A stretch of 5,782 nucleotides of DNA from Pseudomonadota bacterium. Lineage in GTDB: Bacteria > Pseudomonadota > Gammaproteobacteria > Steroidobacterales > Steroidobacteraceae. Position numbers and translations under genes: made by a program. The notes under the pieces were generated by a model, which saw only the letters and a program-made list of their open reading frames with translations, searched no databases and had not been told where the DNA came from. The stretch covers positions 1 through 5,782 of the forward strand of contig JAKAFQ010000296.1 of assembly GCA_021817875.1 (NCBI GenBank). Reading direction: 5' to 3'. Of this stretch, positions 1-5,782 are shown piece by piece (position 1 is the stretch's first letter; each line of letters begins with the position of its first letter).

Positions 1-1028
1 CGAACGCCTCTGCCGGTCTCGCACGGCCCGCGGCACCGGGCGCGGCCCTGAGCCCGGTCGCCCGGCCCGAGGCGACGCAGGCGCTCGATGAGGCCCAGAT
101 CTTCAGGCGCCTGCGCCAGCTGCAGCTCGGGGTCTCCGAGCCGGCGCAGCCGCTGGCCGACCAGGACCGCGTGGTGACCGCGGCGCTCGTGGCGATCGGC
201 GATCCGACCATGCAGCGGCGGTACTTCCCCCGGCGTCCGAATCTGCTGCCGAAGCTGATGCACGCCATCCGGGACGAGAGTGCTTCGCGACGTGAGCTCG
301 CCGCCATCATCGCCGACGATCCGTCACTGGTGGACGGGCTGTTGAGAATGGCGAACAGCCCGTTCTACCGGGTCAAGCCCGATCCGATCGAGACCATCGA
401 AGGGGCGATCGGACTGCTCGGCTGCGACGGATTGCGCTCGATGATCGCCGTGGCGCTGATGCAGCCGATCTTCCAGGTGGCCGACAGCGCCGCCGCGCCG
501 CGTTTTCCACAGCTCGTCTGGGAGCACACGCTGCGCTCGGCGCATGCCTCGGCCTCCCACGCGGCCCTGATCGAGAAGGCCGATCCGTTCGCGGCGGAAC
601 TGCTCGCGCTGATCAGCGGGCTCGCGGAAATCGTGCTGTTCCGGGTCACGATGGAGCATTGCGCGAGCGCCTCCGGGGCTCACCCGCCCCCGGCCCCGCT
701 GATCATCGCCTCGCTGCTCGACTCGCAATCCTGCGTGCTCGCCTGGCGGATCGGCGCCGCGTGGCAACTCTCGGCGCCGGCGGTGGCCGCGCTCGAAGAG
801 CAGGCGCTCGCGCGCACCTCCAGACCGGCGACGCCGCTCGGCCGCTCGCTGCGCTTCGGACGGCGTGCCGGAGCGCTTGCGCTGCTGTACGGCAATCGCC
901 TCATAGACGACACGACCGTGAAAGAATCGCTGCCGGAAACCGGCCAGTGGCCCAAGCACCTCGATCGTGTGCTCACCCGGCTGCTCTATCAGCCCACGGA
1001 CGACGCACCGGCCCGGTCGGCGGCGTAG
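1..1028 (+). CDS. HDOD domain signalling protein, 5' end outside window
   Basis: The frame is open from base 3, the first complete codon, giving 341 residues with no stop. The GTG at 171 is therefore an internal codon, and the true start lies upstream of the window. The residues before it (window residues 1-56) are Ala/Pro-rich, then helical (around AQIFRRLRQLQLG), as in longer relatives I recall from Xanthomonas- and Lysobacter-type bacteria. The HDOD domain runs from about residue 70 to 270. It contains YFPRRPNLLPKLM, then ELAAIIADDPSLVDGLLRMA with NSPFYR directly after, then IETIEGAIGLLGCDGLRS. This matches the family pattern of LP, DP.L, LLR.ANS and A...LG. The catalytic HD metal-binding pair of true HD phosphohydrolases is absent (SGLAEIVLF sits where a GLLHDIG-like motif would be), as is normal for HDOD. 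Such proteins act in the cytoplasm in signalling, often linked to c-di-GMP or motility, by protein contacts rather than catalysis. The specific partner cannot be read here. The gene is convergent with the peroxidase gene. Confidence 0.9.
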   Translation, partial: NASAGLARPAAPGAALSPVARPEATQALDEAQIFRRLRQLQLGVSEPAQPLADQDRVVTAALVAIGDPTMQRRYFPRRPNLLPKLMHAIRDESASRRELAAIIADDPSLVDGLLRMANSPFYRVKPDPIETIEGAIGLLGCDGLRSMIAVALMQPIFQVADSAAAPRFPQLVWEHTLRSAHASASHAALIEKADPFAAELLALISGLAEIVLFRVTMEHCASASGAHPPPAPLIIASLLDSQSCVLAWRIGAAWQLSAPAVAALEEQALARTSRPATPLGRSLRFGRRAGALALLYGNRLIDDTTVKESLPETGQWPKHLDRVLTRLLYQPTDDAPARSAA

Positions 1029-1049
1029 GGGCGCACCCCCCGATGAGCG

Positions 1050-1077
1050 CGCGGCGGACCGGACGTCGGCCGCCGCG
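1050..1077. terminator. GC-rich hairpin between convergent genes, possible bidirectional terminator
   Basis: The 8-base arms cgcggcgg (1050-1057) and ccgccgcg (1070-1077) are perfect inverted repeats. The interior can add three more pairs (1059-1061 with 1067-1069) across a one-base bulge, leaving a 5-base loop. The hairpin lies in the 72 bases between the ends of the HDOD gene and the peroxidase gene, which face each other, where transcripts from both sides must end. Neither strand has a T-run after the stem, so it is not a textbook intrinsic terminator. In DNA this GC-rich, chance hairpins are also common. Confidence 0.35.
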
Positions 1078-1100
1078 AGTCATGCGTCGGCTCCCTCCCC

Positions 1101-2150
1101 TTACCGACTGAGCAGATCCCCCGGCGTCGGCGGCAGGCGCGGCATGGTCTGCCGGGGGAACGGTCCGGTGAGCGACCGGAGAAAAGCGCCGATGTCGCTC
1201 ACCTGGCGCGCCGTCAAGCTGCGATCGAGCTGCGTCGAGGCCATGACCCGGATCGCCTCCGGCAAGGTCTTCACGGAGCCGTTGTGCAGGTAGGGCGCCG
1301 TGTACACGAGGTTGCGCAGACCCGGCACCCGCCACACGTTCCGGTCGGCTGGATTGTGCGTCACGGCATAACGTCCCGGGTCCTTCATGAGGTCATACCG
1401 CTCGACGTACGGGCTGTGTGGATACATCGGGAATCTGACGAAGAATCCCTGGCCCATCGGCAGCGGCGGACCGCTGAAGTTCGGACCCTGGTGGCAACCG
1501 GCACAGCCGACGGCCGCGAAGGTCTGCATGCCTCGAACCTGCCGTGGCGTGAGCGCACGGTGATCGCCTTCGACGTACCGGTCATAAGCGCTCCCGGGCG
1601 TGATCAGCGTGCGCTCGTAGGCGGCAATCGCCTTTGCGGCATTGTCCATCGTGACCACGTCCCCGCGGCCGAACGCCTGCTCGAAATACGGCCGGTAGCC
1701 GCCGATGCGCCGGATCCGGTAGAGCACCTCATGGAGACTCTTCATGCCCATCTCGATGGGGTTATCCGGCGGACCCTTCGCCTGGTCCTCGAGCGTCGCG
1801 GCCCTGCCGTCCCAGAACTGCACGGACAGAAACGCCGCGTTCCACACGGTCGGGGCGTTACGTCCGCCGCGCTGCGCCCCGACACCGATGGAAACCGGCC
1901 GATGGTCGTCGCCACCTTCCATGATGTTGTGACACGAGAAGCACGAGACCGTGCCCGTCGAGGACAGCCGGGTATCGAAGAACAGCATTTTTCCGAGGCG
2001 CACCTTCGCCGGCGTGGTCGGATTGTCGGCCGGAGCCGGTGCGACCGCCGGCAGCGCCTGCCAGTGAACCGCGCCCCGGGCGACCGTGGAACAGCAGAGT
2101 CCGAGCGCGCTCAGCGCCGTCGCAGCCATCCATGCGAGCAGAGGTTTCAT
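1101..2150 (-). CDS. Periplasmic di-haem cytochrome c peroxidase (CcpA/MauG family)
   Basis: This 349-residue protein would reduce hydrogen peroxide to water in the periplasm with electrons from small c-type cytochromes or cupredoxins. An N-terminal Sec signal (hydrophobic 4-19, AxA-like site near residues 24-27) precedes two haem c motifs, CFSCH (70-74) and CAGCH (216-220). By residue spacing against the Pseudomonas aeruginosa enzyme as I remember it, these align: Trp113 (bridging Trp94), Gln123 (Gln104), Glu133 (Glu114), the calcium site Asn98/Thr284/Pro286 (Asn79/Thr256/Pro258), His289 (His261) and Met303 (Met275, distal ligand of the high-potential haem). The family signature FWDGRAATLEDQA is present. 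The odd point is Val90 where His71, the distal ligand of the N-terminal haem, would be. Met at 303 rather than Tyr argues against a MauG-type enzyme. ATG at 2150 is chosen because it begins the signal peptide, although only a weak GGGG ribosome site precedes it. The upstream - strand gene ends 119 bases away. Confidence 0.93.
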   Translation of the reverse strand: MKPLLAWMAATALSALGLCCSTVARGAVHWQALPAVAPAPADNPTTPAKVRLGKMLFFDTRLSSTGTVSCFSCHNIMEGGDDHRPVSIGVGAQRGGRNAPTVWNAAFLSVQFWDGRAATLEDQAKGPPDNPIEMGMKSLHEVLYRIRRIGGYRPYFEQAFGRGDVVTMDNAAKAIAAYERTLITPGSAYDRYVEGDHRALTPRQVRGMQTFAAVGCAGCHQGPNFSGPPLPMGQGFFVRFPMYPHSPYVERYDLMKDPGRYAVTHNPADRNVWRVPGLRNLVYTAPYLHNGSVKTLPEAIRVMASTQLDRSLTARQVSDIGAFLRSLTGPFPRQTMPRLPPTPGDLLSR

Positions 2151-2269
2151 CGGCGAACCCCGTCAACAGCCTCCAGTGGACGGTTGTTCTACCACCGCCG
2201 CGCAACCGACGCGATCAGCACAGTTACCTAGCGTTGCCGCGCCGAACCGGCCGCCGCGCGCGCCAAGCC

Positions 2270-2824
2270 TCAGCGGCCCCGCGCAGGTCGGGTCTCGGGC
2301 AGCAGCACTTCGGCGCTGAGGTGCGTGCCGAGAGTGAGTTGATGCGGGATGCAGTTCGACTGGTAGCGGATCCGCCGGGTGGCAAACAGCGGCAGGAAGG
2401 TCTCCTTGAACTGCTCGATCAGCTCGCAGTTGCCCTGTTCCTCCAGGCCGGCGTTGCTCGGCATCAGCACCACGTTCTGCCAATGCGCCGCGACCACCGG
2501 GCCGGCCTTGCCGCCGTGCTCCGAGGCGGCCGGCACCAGCACCTGCATCGTGACCCTCACGCCGGGGAAAGGCTCTACTCCGGCGAGCCGGGTGCATCCG
2601 TACGGGCGTACGCGCAGGTTGCGGGCGCCGAGCTTCTCGAGCATGCGCTCGATCTGATCGCGCAAGCCATCGCAGGAGTAGCGGGTCGTGAACCCCTGGT
2701 AGACGAAGCTCACCTGCCGCGACGCCCAGACCGCCTCGACGCTCCCCGGGGCCGCGGCCAGCGCCGGCAGCGTGCCGAGCAGGACCACGGCGGTCATTCC
2801 GTACAACAAGGCTCTGACGCGCAT
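2270..2824 (-). CDS. Exported four-cysteine protein of unknown function
   Basis: This 184-residue protein has a clear Sec signal peptide: MRVRALLYGMTAVVLLG, then a cleavage region LPALAAA ending near residue 25. The mature part of about 160 residues has four cysteines, Cys51, Cys77, Cys133 and Cys158, which could form two disulfides in the periplasm. It has no haem (CxxCH) motif, no lipobox and no further membrane segment. Visible segments are FVYQGFTTRYSCDGLRDQIE, then LRVRPYGC, a strand-like GVRVTMQVLVPA, and HWQNVVL. The overall look is a small alpha/beta domain. I recall similar uncharacterised proteins in Steroidobacter- and Solimonas-like bacteria but know no function for them. ATG at 2824 is preferred over the in-frame start at 2932, because AGGAGG lies 8 bases before it and because the longer form would bury the signal peptide behind 36 residues. 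It lies 119 bases upstream of the peroxidase gene on the same strand, so co-transcription is possible but unproven. Confidence 0.85.
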   Translation of the reverse strand: MRVRALLYGMTAVVLLGTLPALAAAPGSVEAVWASRQVSFVYQGFTTRYSCDGLRDQIERMLEKLGARNLRVRPYGCTRLAGVEPFPGVRVTMQVLVPAASEHGGKAGPVVAAHWQNVVLMPSNAGLEEQGNCELIEQFKETFLPLFATRRIRYQSNCIPHQLTLGTHLSAEVLLPETRPARGR

Positions 2825-2832
2825 GGGAACAT

Positions 2833-2838
2833 CCTCCT
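2833..2838 (-). promoter_or_regulatory. Strong ribosome binding site AGGAGG
   Basis: On the - strand AGGAGG lies 8 bases before the ATG at 2824. This is an ideal Shine-Dalgarno element. It fixes the start of the four-cysteine protein and excludes the longer in-frame alternative. Confidence 0.85.
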
Positions 2839-2841
2839 CGG

Positions 2842-2877
2842 GACGTATCTGAACGTCATCATCCGCTGGACGAGCGG
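2842..2877 (-). promoter_or_regulatory. Two short tandem hairpins in the leader of the four-cysteine protein gene
   Basis: Two perfect 5-base inverted repeats sit just upstream of the ribosome site. On the + strand they read gacgt-atctga-acgtc (2842-2857) and ccgct-ggacg-agcgg (2863-2877), separated by 5 bases. They could be weak hairpins in the mRNA leader or half-sites for a regulator. Stems of this length arise easily by chance at this GC content, so the call is tentative. Confidence 0.25.
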
Positions 2878-3073
2878 CATACACGATCCAACCCCAGGCT
2901 GGCACGCTACAGCGGACGCCGTGACCGCGCAAGGTCGCACTTGCCGCAGTCGTGAGGGCCTGGGCCGCAGGGCCCGGCGCACCGCTGCGCCACGCGCCGC
3001 ACCACGGCCGCCGCCCGCCCCGGCGAACCGGCCGCGCACGCTCTGAAACGTCGCGCGCCGCCTCGACGAGCGC

Positions 3074-3748
3074 TCAGAACGGGCAGACGCGCTCGTGCAG
3101 CAGGGGCGCCGACTTGATCCAGAGGCGCGCGCCGTCCGGCCCGGCGCGGGCATGCAGGGCCATGCCGGCCGGCAGCCGCAGCCATGACCAGCGCTGAAAC
3201 GTTTCCTGTCCGTCGGAAAAAGATCCGGACAACACCAACAGCTCCAGGCCGTTTGGATTGGCCGGCTCCACCCCGGCGCCGGCGCGCCAGTCCTCCAGCC
3301 TGACTTGCTCGTGCGCGCTTTCAAACAGGATGACGGCCGAGCCGGCCGCTGCGGCGAGCTCGCTTCGCCCGCCTTCGCCGGGCGCGCGGACCAGGTGCTG
3401 GCGATCGTCGCTGCGAAACTGCCAGAGTTTCACGAAGATCGTGCAGCCGTGCTCGCTGCCGGGGGCATGCCCCGACCCCGGCGGGTTCCTGACGTAGGTG
3501 CCCGCCGGAAAATCGCCGCTCTCGTCCTGAAACGTACCCTCGAGAACCAGGAACTCCTCGCCGCCCGGATGGACGTGGCGCGCAAATCGGCTCTCAGGGG
3601 CATAGCGGACGATGGAGGTCGCGCGCGCCTTCTCCCCGCCGATGCGAAACAACATGCGGCGCTCGACGCCCTTTGACGGACTCGGCACCCAGCTGAGGCT
3701 GCCGGCATGCACCACGGTCCGAACGCCCAGATCCGCATTCAGCAGCAT
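3074..3748 (-). CDS. Stand-alone double-cupin protein with a ChrR-like zinc site
   Basis: This is a 224-residue cytoplasmic protein with no signal peptide or membrane segment. The first cupin (about residues 10-115) carries RHVHPGGEEFLVLEG, followed by FPAGTYVRNPPGSGHAPGS. The candidate zinc ligands His58, His60, Glu64 and His94 have the same spacing as His141, His143, Glu147 and His177 of the ChrR cupin of Rhodobacter sphaeroides, as I remember it. The second cupin-like repeat (about 136-215, including GLELLVLSGSFSDGQETF) lacks the histidines and is probably structural or an empty site. The zinc-finger anti-sigma domain found at the N terminus of ChrR is absent, and no ECF sigma gene is adjacent, so this is not a classical anti-sigma factor. 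It may be a sensor, isomerase or dioxygenase-like cupin, and the substrate cannot be told. ATG at 3748 is chosen over the in-frame GTG at 3772 because GAGGA precedes it and nothing useful precedes the GTG. Confidence 0.88.
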   Translation of the reverse strand: MLLNADLGVRTVVHAGSLSWVPSPSKGVERRMLFRIGGEKARATSIVRYAPESRFARHVHPGGEEFLVLEGTFQDESGDFPAGTYVRNPPGSGHAPGSEHGCTIFVKLWQFRSDDRQHLVRAPGEGGRSELAAAAGSAVILFESAHEQVRLEDWRAGAGVEPANPNGLELLVLSGSFSDGQETFQRWSWLRLPAGMALHARAGPDGARLWIKSAPLLHERVCPF

Positions 3749-3752
3749 CGTG

Positions 3753-3757
3753 TCCTC
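3753..3757 (-). promoter_or_regulatory. Ribosome binding site GAGGA of the cupin gene
   Basis: GAGGA on the - strand lies 4 bases before the ATG at 3748. The spacing is a little short, but it is the only Shine-Dalgarno-like match near the possible starts, and it favours this ATG over the GTG 24 bases upstream. Confidence 0.55.
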
Positions 3758-3801
3758 GAATCCCCTGCCCACCAGCGCCGGGCCGCCCCGGCCACCGCCC
3801 G

Positions 3802-3830
3802 ATCATACTCCCGGGTTACGGCGCATTCGA
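3802..3830 (-). promoter_or_regulatory. Possible sigma-70-type promoter of the cupin gene
   Basis: On the - strand TATGAT (3802-3807) differs from the -10 consensus at one base. It stands out in very GC-rich surroundings about 54 bases before the start codon. Exactly 17 bases upstream, TCGAAT (3825-3830) shares only three positions with TTGACA, so the -35 is poor and an activator or another sigma factor may be involved. Confidence 0.4.
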
Positions 3831-4060
3831 GCGGCGCGCCGGCGGACCCGGCCGGTCGCGACGCACCGCGCCACAGCCCCCCCCAAGGCTGTGCCCACCG
3901 TGCGCCCGATACCGCTCATGGACGTCCGCTGAAACGGACCGGTTGCACGAGGTCCGGTGTGCCGAAACCCGCCTCACCTCCCCCGGCCTCTCCGAGATGA
4001 CGTGTCCAGAGCGGGTGTGGCATTTCAGCCCGTGCATCGGGAGATGAGGCTCGCCGGAGG

Positions 4061-4088
4061 AGCCCGCCGTGGCAGCGCGCCACGGGCT
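4061..4088. repeat. Strong hairpin, 7-base perfect stem with extension
   Basis: ccgtggc (4067-4073) and gccacgg (4079-4085) form a perfect stem with a 5-base loop. Outer bases agc (4061-4063) and gct (4086-4088) can pair across a 3-base bulge, giving about ten pairs. No T-run follows on either strand. It may help end the TPR/Sel1 transcript or be part of a structured RNA. Confidence 0.4.
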
Positions 4089-4160
4089 CGCCGCTGGAGG
4101 CCGCCAAGCCCATCGCGTGTCGCGCACTCCTGTCCGCAGTGCGCAGCATGACCGAATAAT

Positions 4161-4223
4161 GGCTCATGCGGATCGAATCACCGCGATCACGCTCCCTACA
4201 AACACACACCACCTGCGTGAGCC
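4161..4223 (-). terminator. Possible transcription end structure after the TPR/Sel1 gene
   Basis: Read on the - strand, GGCTCACGC starts at the base right after the stop codon and pairs with GCATGAGCC (4161-4169) through eight standard pairs and one non-standard position. The apical region of about 45 bases contains its own 5-base stem, GATCG/CGATC (4171-4175 with 4184-4188). ATTATT follows the outer stem, which is a poor substitute for a T-run. The immediate position after the stop is suggestive, but the long loop makes a standard intrinsic terminator doubtful. Confidence 0.3.
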
Positions 4224-5729
4224 TTACGGAGGCGGCAGAGAAAAGACGTCACGGACAGATGGATCAACAAACAGCACACAATTGGGCTGATATCCGACGA
4301 AACCCACCGGGCAACGGTGATCCTGATTGGAGATGAGCTGACGCTGGTGCGCCGCTCGCACCACGGGCCGCTGCACGAAGAGCAACTCCGTGTCGGCCTG
4401 TCGAACCCCCGCTCTCGCGGCCAGCTTGAGCCACTGTGCCGCCTTAAACCAGCTCTGCGAAACGCCGCGGCCCGTCTCATACAGTAAAGCGAGATTGAAT
4501 TGCGCCGGTCCAAAGCCGGCGGCTGCGGCTCTCTTGTACCAGAACGCTGCCCGTGCCGGATCAGCGGCAATCCCCACACCATACTGCATGAATTGTCCCA
4601 GCTTGTTTTCCGCATGCAGGCTGCCCTGCAGGGCGGCCTTGCGAAGCCAATAAATAGCCTGCGCGCTATCGACGCTGCCCGCGATACCAGTCGCATCGAC
4701 TAACGCGAGTCGATATTGCGCCAATCTCTCTCCACGGCGGGCCACCAATTCCAATCGTGCCAGCCCGGCGCTCGATAGCGCGGCCGCCCGAACCCGAAAG
4801 GTCTGAAAATGAGCCCCAAAGGACAGATCCCAGACCAGACGCGCAGCACCCGTGGAATTTGCGCTGTAGTGCAGAAAGGCCTGATTCAGCAGACCTGTCG
4901 CTCCCTGGCGTCTAGCCACCGCGATCGCCTGTCCTACAGATACAAATTCCGCAGGGATCGTGCGCGTGCCGAAGTCGGGATGATCGATTGGTGTCAACGC
5001 CCCGCTGGTTTGCGGCATTGAAGCCACCAATCCCCGTTGAGTCGACGCCGAGTAGTAGTCCACTGACGCAGAGCAGGGTCCGTTTGCATCGGTTACGGTC
5101 GCCAGTATTGGAACAGCGTCGCGTTCCCACCGACTTCTGACGAGCGCGGTCAGCTCTGCCAGCGACCGTGGTGACACGTCTGGAATCGAGATGTGCGAAC
5201 TCCGGGCCGAACTCCGCAGCTGCCCTCCATCCTGTTGAAGAACATCGCTGGCGGCCGAAGGATCATCCTGACGGAGTTCGCGATATACCGCGGTCAAGGC
5301 GGGCTGATCCCCCTGCGCAGCATAATGTTGCGCCAGCAGCATCTCGATCGTCGGCCGCAACGAGGGGGGAGCGAATCGGTCCGCCTTCTTCAGATCGCCC
5401 GTCGCGCCAGAGCCGTTTCCGAGACCTTGCTCGGCCGTGCCCAGCAGATACCACGCGAAGCCATCTGAGGGGTCCGCTTTGCTCGCTCGCCGCGCGAGCG
5501 CCGCCAGCGCCCCCCAGGCGTGCTCAGCGGCAAGCTGGGTTGCCTGCATCTGCAATTGCGGGCTCATTTCAGACCATACGGGCACAGTTCCTGCTGCGAG
5601 CATCATTGAGAGCAAGCCACCCGCAAGCACCAGCGTCGGCCGCTTTCGCCTAAGCTGCGGCACGTCTGCTCTCCGGTCCAGAAGATCCGTAGGGAATCCG
5701 GTCAACCGAATTCTTGAAGCCGCATTCAT
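4224..5729 (-). CDS. Membrane-anchored TPR / PepSY-like / Sel1-repeat protein
   Basis: This is a 501-residue protein. A basic N-terminal tail (residues 1-30, ending RRKR) precedes one hydrophobic segment (about 31-51), so it is probably an inner-membrane protein with its body in the periplasm. Residues 60-160 look like two or three TPR units (AWYLLGTAEQGLGN is typical). Residues 188-315 hold a domain of strands around one helix (FVSVGQAIAVARRQG, then RLVWDLSFGAHFQTFRVRAA). It resembles PepSY-type folds to my eye, but that is inference. Three Sel1-like repeats follow, at about 336-369, 371-405 and 408-442 (AIYWLRKAALQG, AAFWYKRAAAAG, AAQWLKLAARAG). A C-terminal tail has Cys473 and Cys484 in CPVGFVGYQPNC, a possible disulfide loop. 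TPR and Sel1 repeats bind other proteins, and no catalytic motif is seen. ATG at 5729 has AAAAGG 10 bases upstream. The gene has lower GC than the rest of the window. The function is unknown. Confidence 0.85.
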   Translation of the reverse strand: MNAASRIRLTGFPTDLLDRRADVPQLRRKRPTLVLAGGLLSMMLAAGTVPVWSEMSPQLQMQATQLAAEHAWGALAALARRASKADPSDGFAWYLLGTAEQGLGNGSGATGDLKKADRFAPPSLRPTIEMLLAQHYAAQGDQPALTAVYRELRQDDPSAASDVLQQDGGQLRSSARSSHISIPDVSPRSLAELTALVRSRWERDAVPILATVTDANGPCSASVDYYSASTQRGLVASMPQTSGALTPIDHPDFGTRTIPAEFVSVGQAIAVARRQGATGLLNQAFLHYSANSTGAARLVWDLSFGAHFQTFRVRAAALSSAGLARLELVARRGERLAQYRLALVDATGIAGSVDSAQAIYWLRKAALQGSLHAENKLGQFMQYGVGIAADPARAAFWYKRAAAAGFGPAQFNLALLYETGRGVSQSWFKAAQWLKLAARAGVRQADTELLFVQRPVVRAAHQRQLISNQDHRCPVGFVGYQPNCVLFVDPSVRDVFSLPPP

Positions 5730-5739
5730 ATCTGTCAGA

Positions 5740-5745
5740 CCTTTT
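5740..5745 (-). promoter_or_regulatory. Ribosome binding site AAAAGG of the TPR/Sel1 gene
   Basis: AAAAGG on the - strand lies 10 bases before the ATG at 5729. It is a moderate match at slightly long spacing, but it supports the start that keeps the basic tail in front of the membrane segment. The remaining bases to the window end are too few to tell whether a promoter or the tail of another gene lies there. Confidence 0.5.
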
Positions 5746-5782
5746 CGGGAGCGCCGCCGGACTTACACCACGGCTGTTCACC

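Larger units (their letters stand above)
3749..4223. other. 475-base non-coding, inverted-repeat-rich region
   Basis: This stretch lies between the end of the TPR/Sel1 gene and the start of the cupin gene, both on the - strand. Open frames on both strands are short, Arg/Pro/Ala-rich, lack ribosome sites and recognisable domains, and look like chance frames of GC-rich DNA. It holds the cupin promoter candidate at the left. Beyond that there is a series of perfect inverted repeats: cacagcc/ggctgtg (3872-3878 and 3887-3893), cggacc/ggtccg (3935-3940 and 3951-3956), ccgtggc/gccacgg (4067-4073 and 4079-4085), and a longer-range ggctcatgc/gcgtgagcc pair (4161-4169 and 4215-4223). A 9-base direct repeat, ggctcgccg, occurs at 4048-4056 and 4085-4093. 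There is no sign of a transposase, a tRNA remnant or attachment sites. It could be an ordinary untranslated and spacer region, a decayed gene, or a structured RNA. Confidence 0.6.

Noticed and set aside
171..1028. GTG at 171 as the start of the HDOD gene
   Set aside because: The frame is open for 56 further codons to the window edge with plausible protein sequence, and no ribosome site precedes this GTG.
2139..2150. Lipoprotein signal in the peroxidase (Cys19/Cys20)
   Set aside because: The residue before Cys19 is Leu and the one before Cys20 is Cys, so the lipobox rule (Gly/Ala/Ser before Cys) is not met. A normal Sec signal fits better.
1284..2231. 315-codon open frame on the + strand
   Set aside because: It is antisense to the peroxidase gene, whose haem motifs and signal peptide are unambiguous. 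The frame shows no recognisable domain.
2270..2932. Longer version of the four-cysteine protein starting at 2932
   Set aside because: It would put 36 extra residues before a clear signal peptide and ignore the AGGAGG site placed exactly for the ATG at 2824.
3020..3031. CCGG-TTCG-CCGG hairpin (- strand) downstream of the cupin gene as a terminator
   Set aside because: The stem is only four pairs, with a mismatch directly outside and no T-run. In this GC-rich stretch it is not distinguishable from chance.
2039..3046. 335-codon open frame on the + strand
   Set aside because: It runs antisense across the start of the peroxidase gene, the spacer and the whole four-cysteine protein gene. Its product is Arg/Ala/Pro-rich without domains, a shadow frame of GC-rich DNA.
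3916..4212. 98-codon open frame on the - strand in the spacer
   Set aside because: There is no ribosome site before either ATG, no domain, and the composition is typical of chance frames.

Overview
The window looks like a chromosomal stretch of a GC-rich bacterium, most probably a gammaproteobacterium of the Xanthomonadales/Nevskiales/Steroidobacter type. That placement is inference from three things: high GC, the HDOD protein architecture, and a cysteine-rich exported protein of a kind I associate with those groups. It holds five protein-coding genes. One is on the + strand, cut by the left edge, and four are on the - strand. I see no tRNA, rRNA, CRISPR array, insertion sequence or integrase.

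Layout from left to right: (1) the C-terminal 341 codons of an HDOD signalling protein (+), ending at 1028. (2) A 72-base convergent gap with a GC-rich hairpin at 1050-1077. (3) A periplasmic di-haem cytochrome c peroxidase (-, 1101-2150). It has both haem sites, the bridging Trp, the active-site Gln and Glu, the calcium ligands and the His/Met ligands of the second haem, but Val where classical enzymes have the distal His of the first haem. (4) A small exported four-cysteine protein of unknown function (-, 2270-2824) with a strong ribosome binding site. (5) A stand-alone double-cupin protein (-, 3074-3748) whose first cupin reproduces the zinc-ligand spacing of the anti-sigma factor ChrR, with a possible promoter in front of it. 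(6) A 475-base non-coding stretch (3749-4223) rich in inverted repeats. (7) A membrane-anchored TPR / PepSY-like / Sel1-repeat protein (-, 4224-5729), with visibly lower GC than its neighbours.

The - strand genes are separated by 119, 249 and 475 bases, so they are probably not one tight operon, although the four-cysteine protein and the peroxidase could share a transcript. A loose common theme is envelope redox and oxidative stress: a periplasmic peroxidase, an exported cysteine protein and a ChrR-like cupin. This is an inference from proximity. I did not find an obviously new multi-gene system. The most unusual items are the domain arrangement of the 501-residue protein at the right, the altered haem ligand of the peroxidase, and the structured intergenic region.
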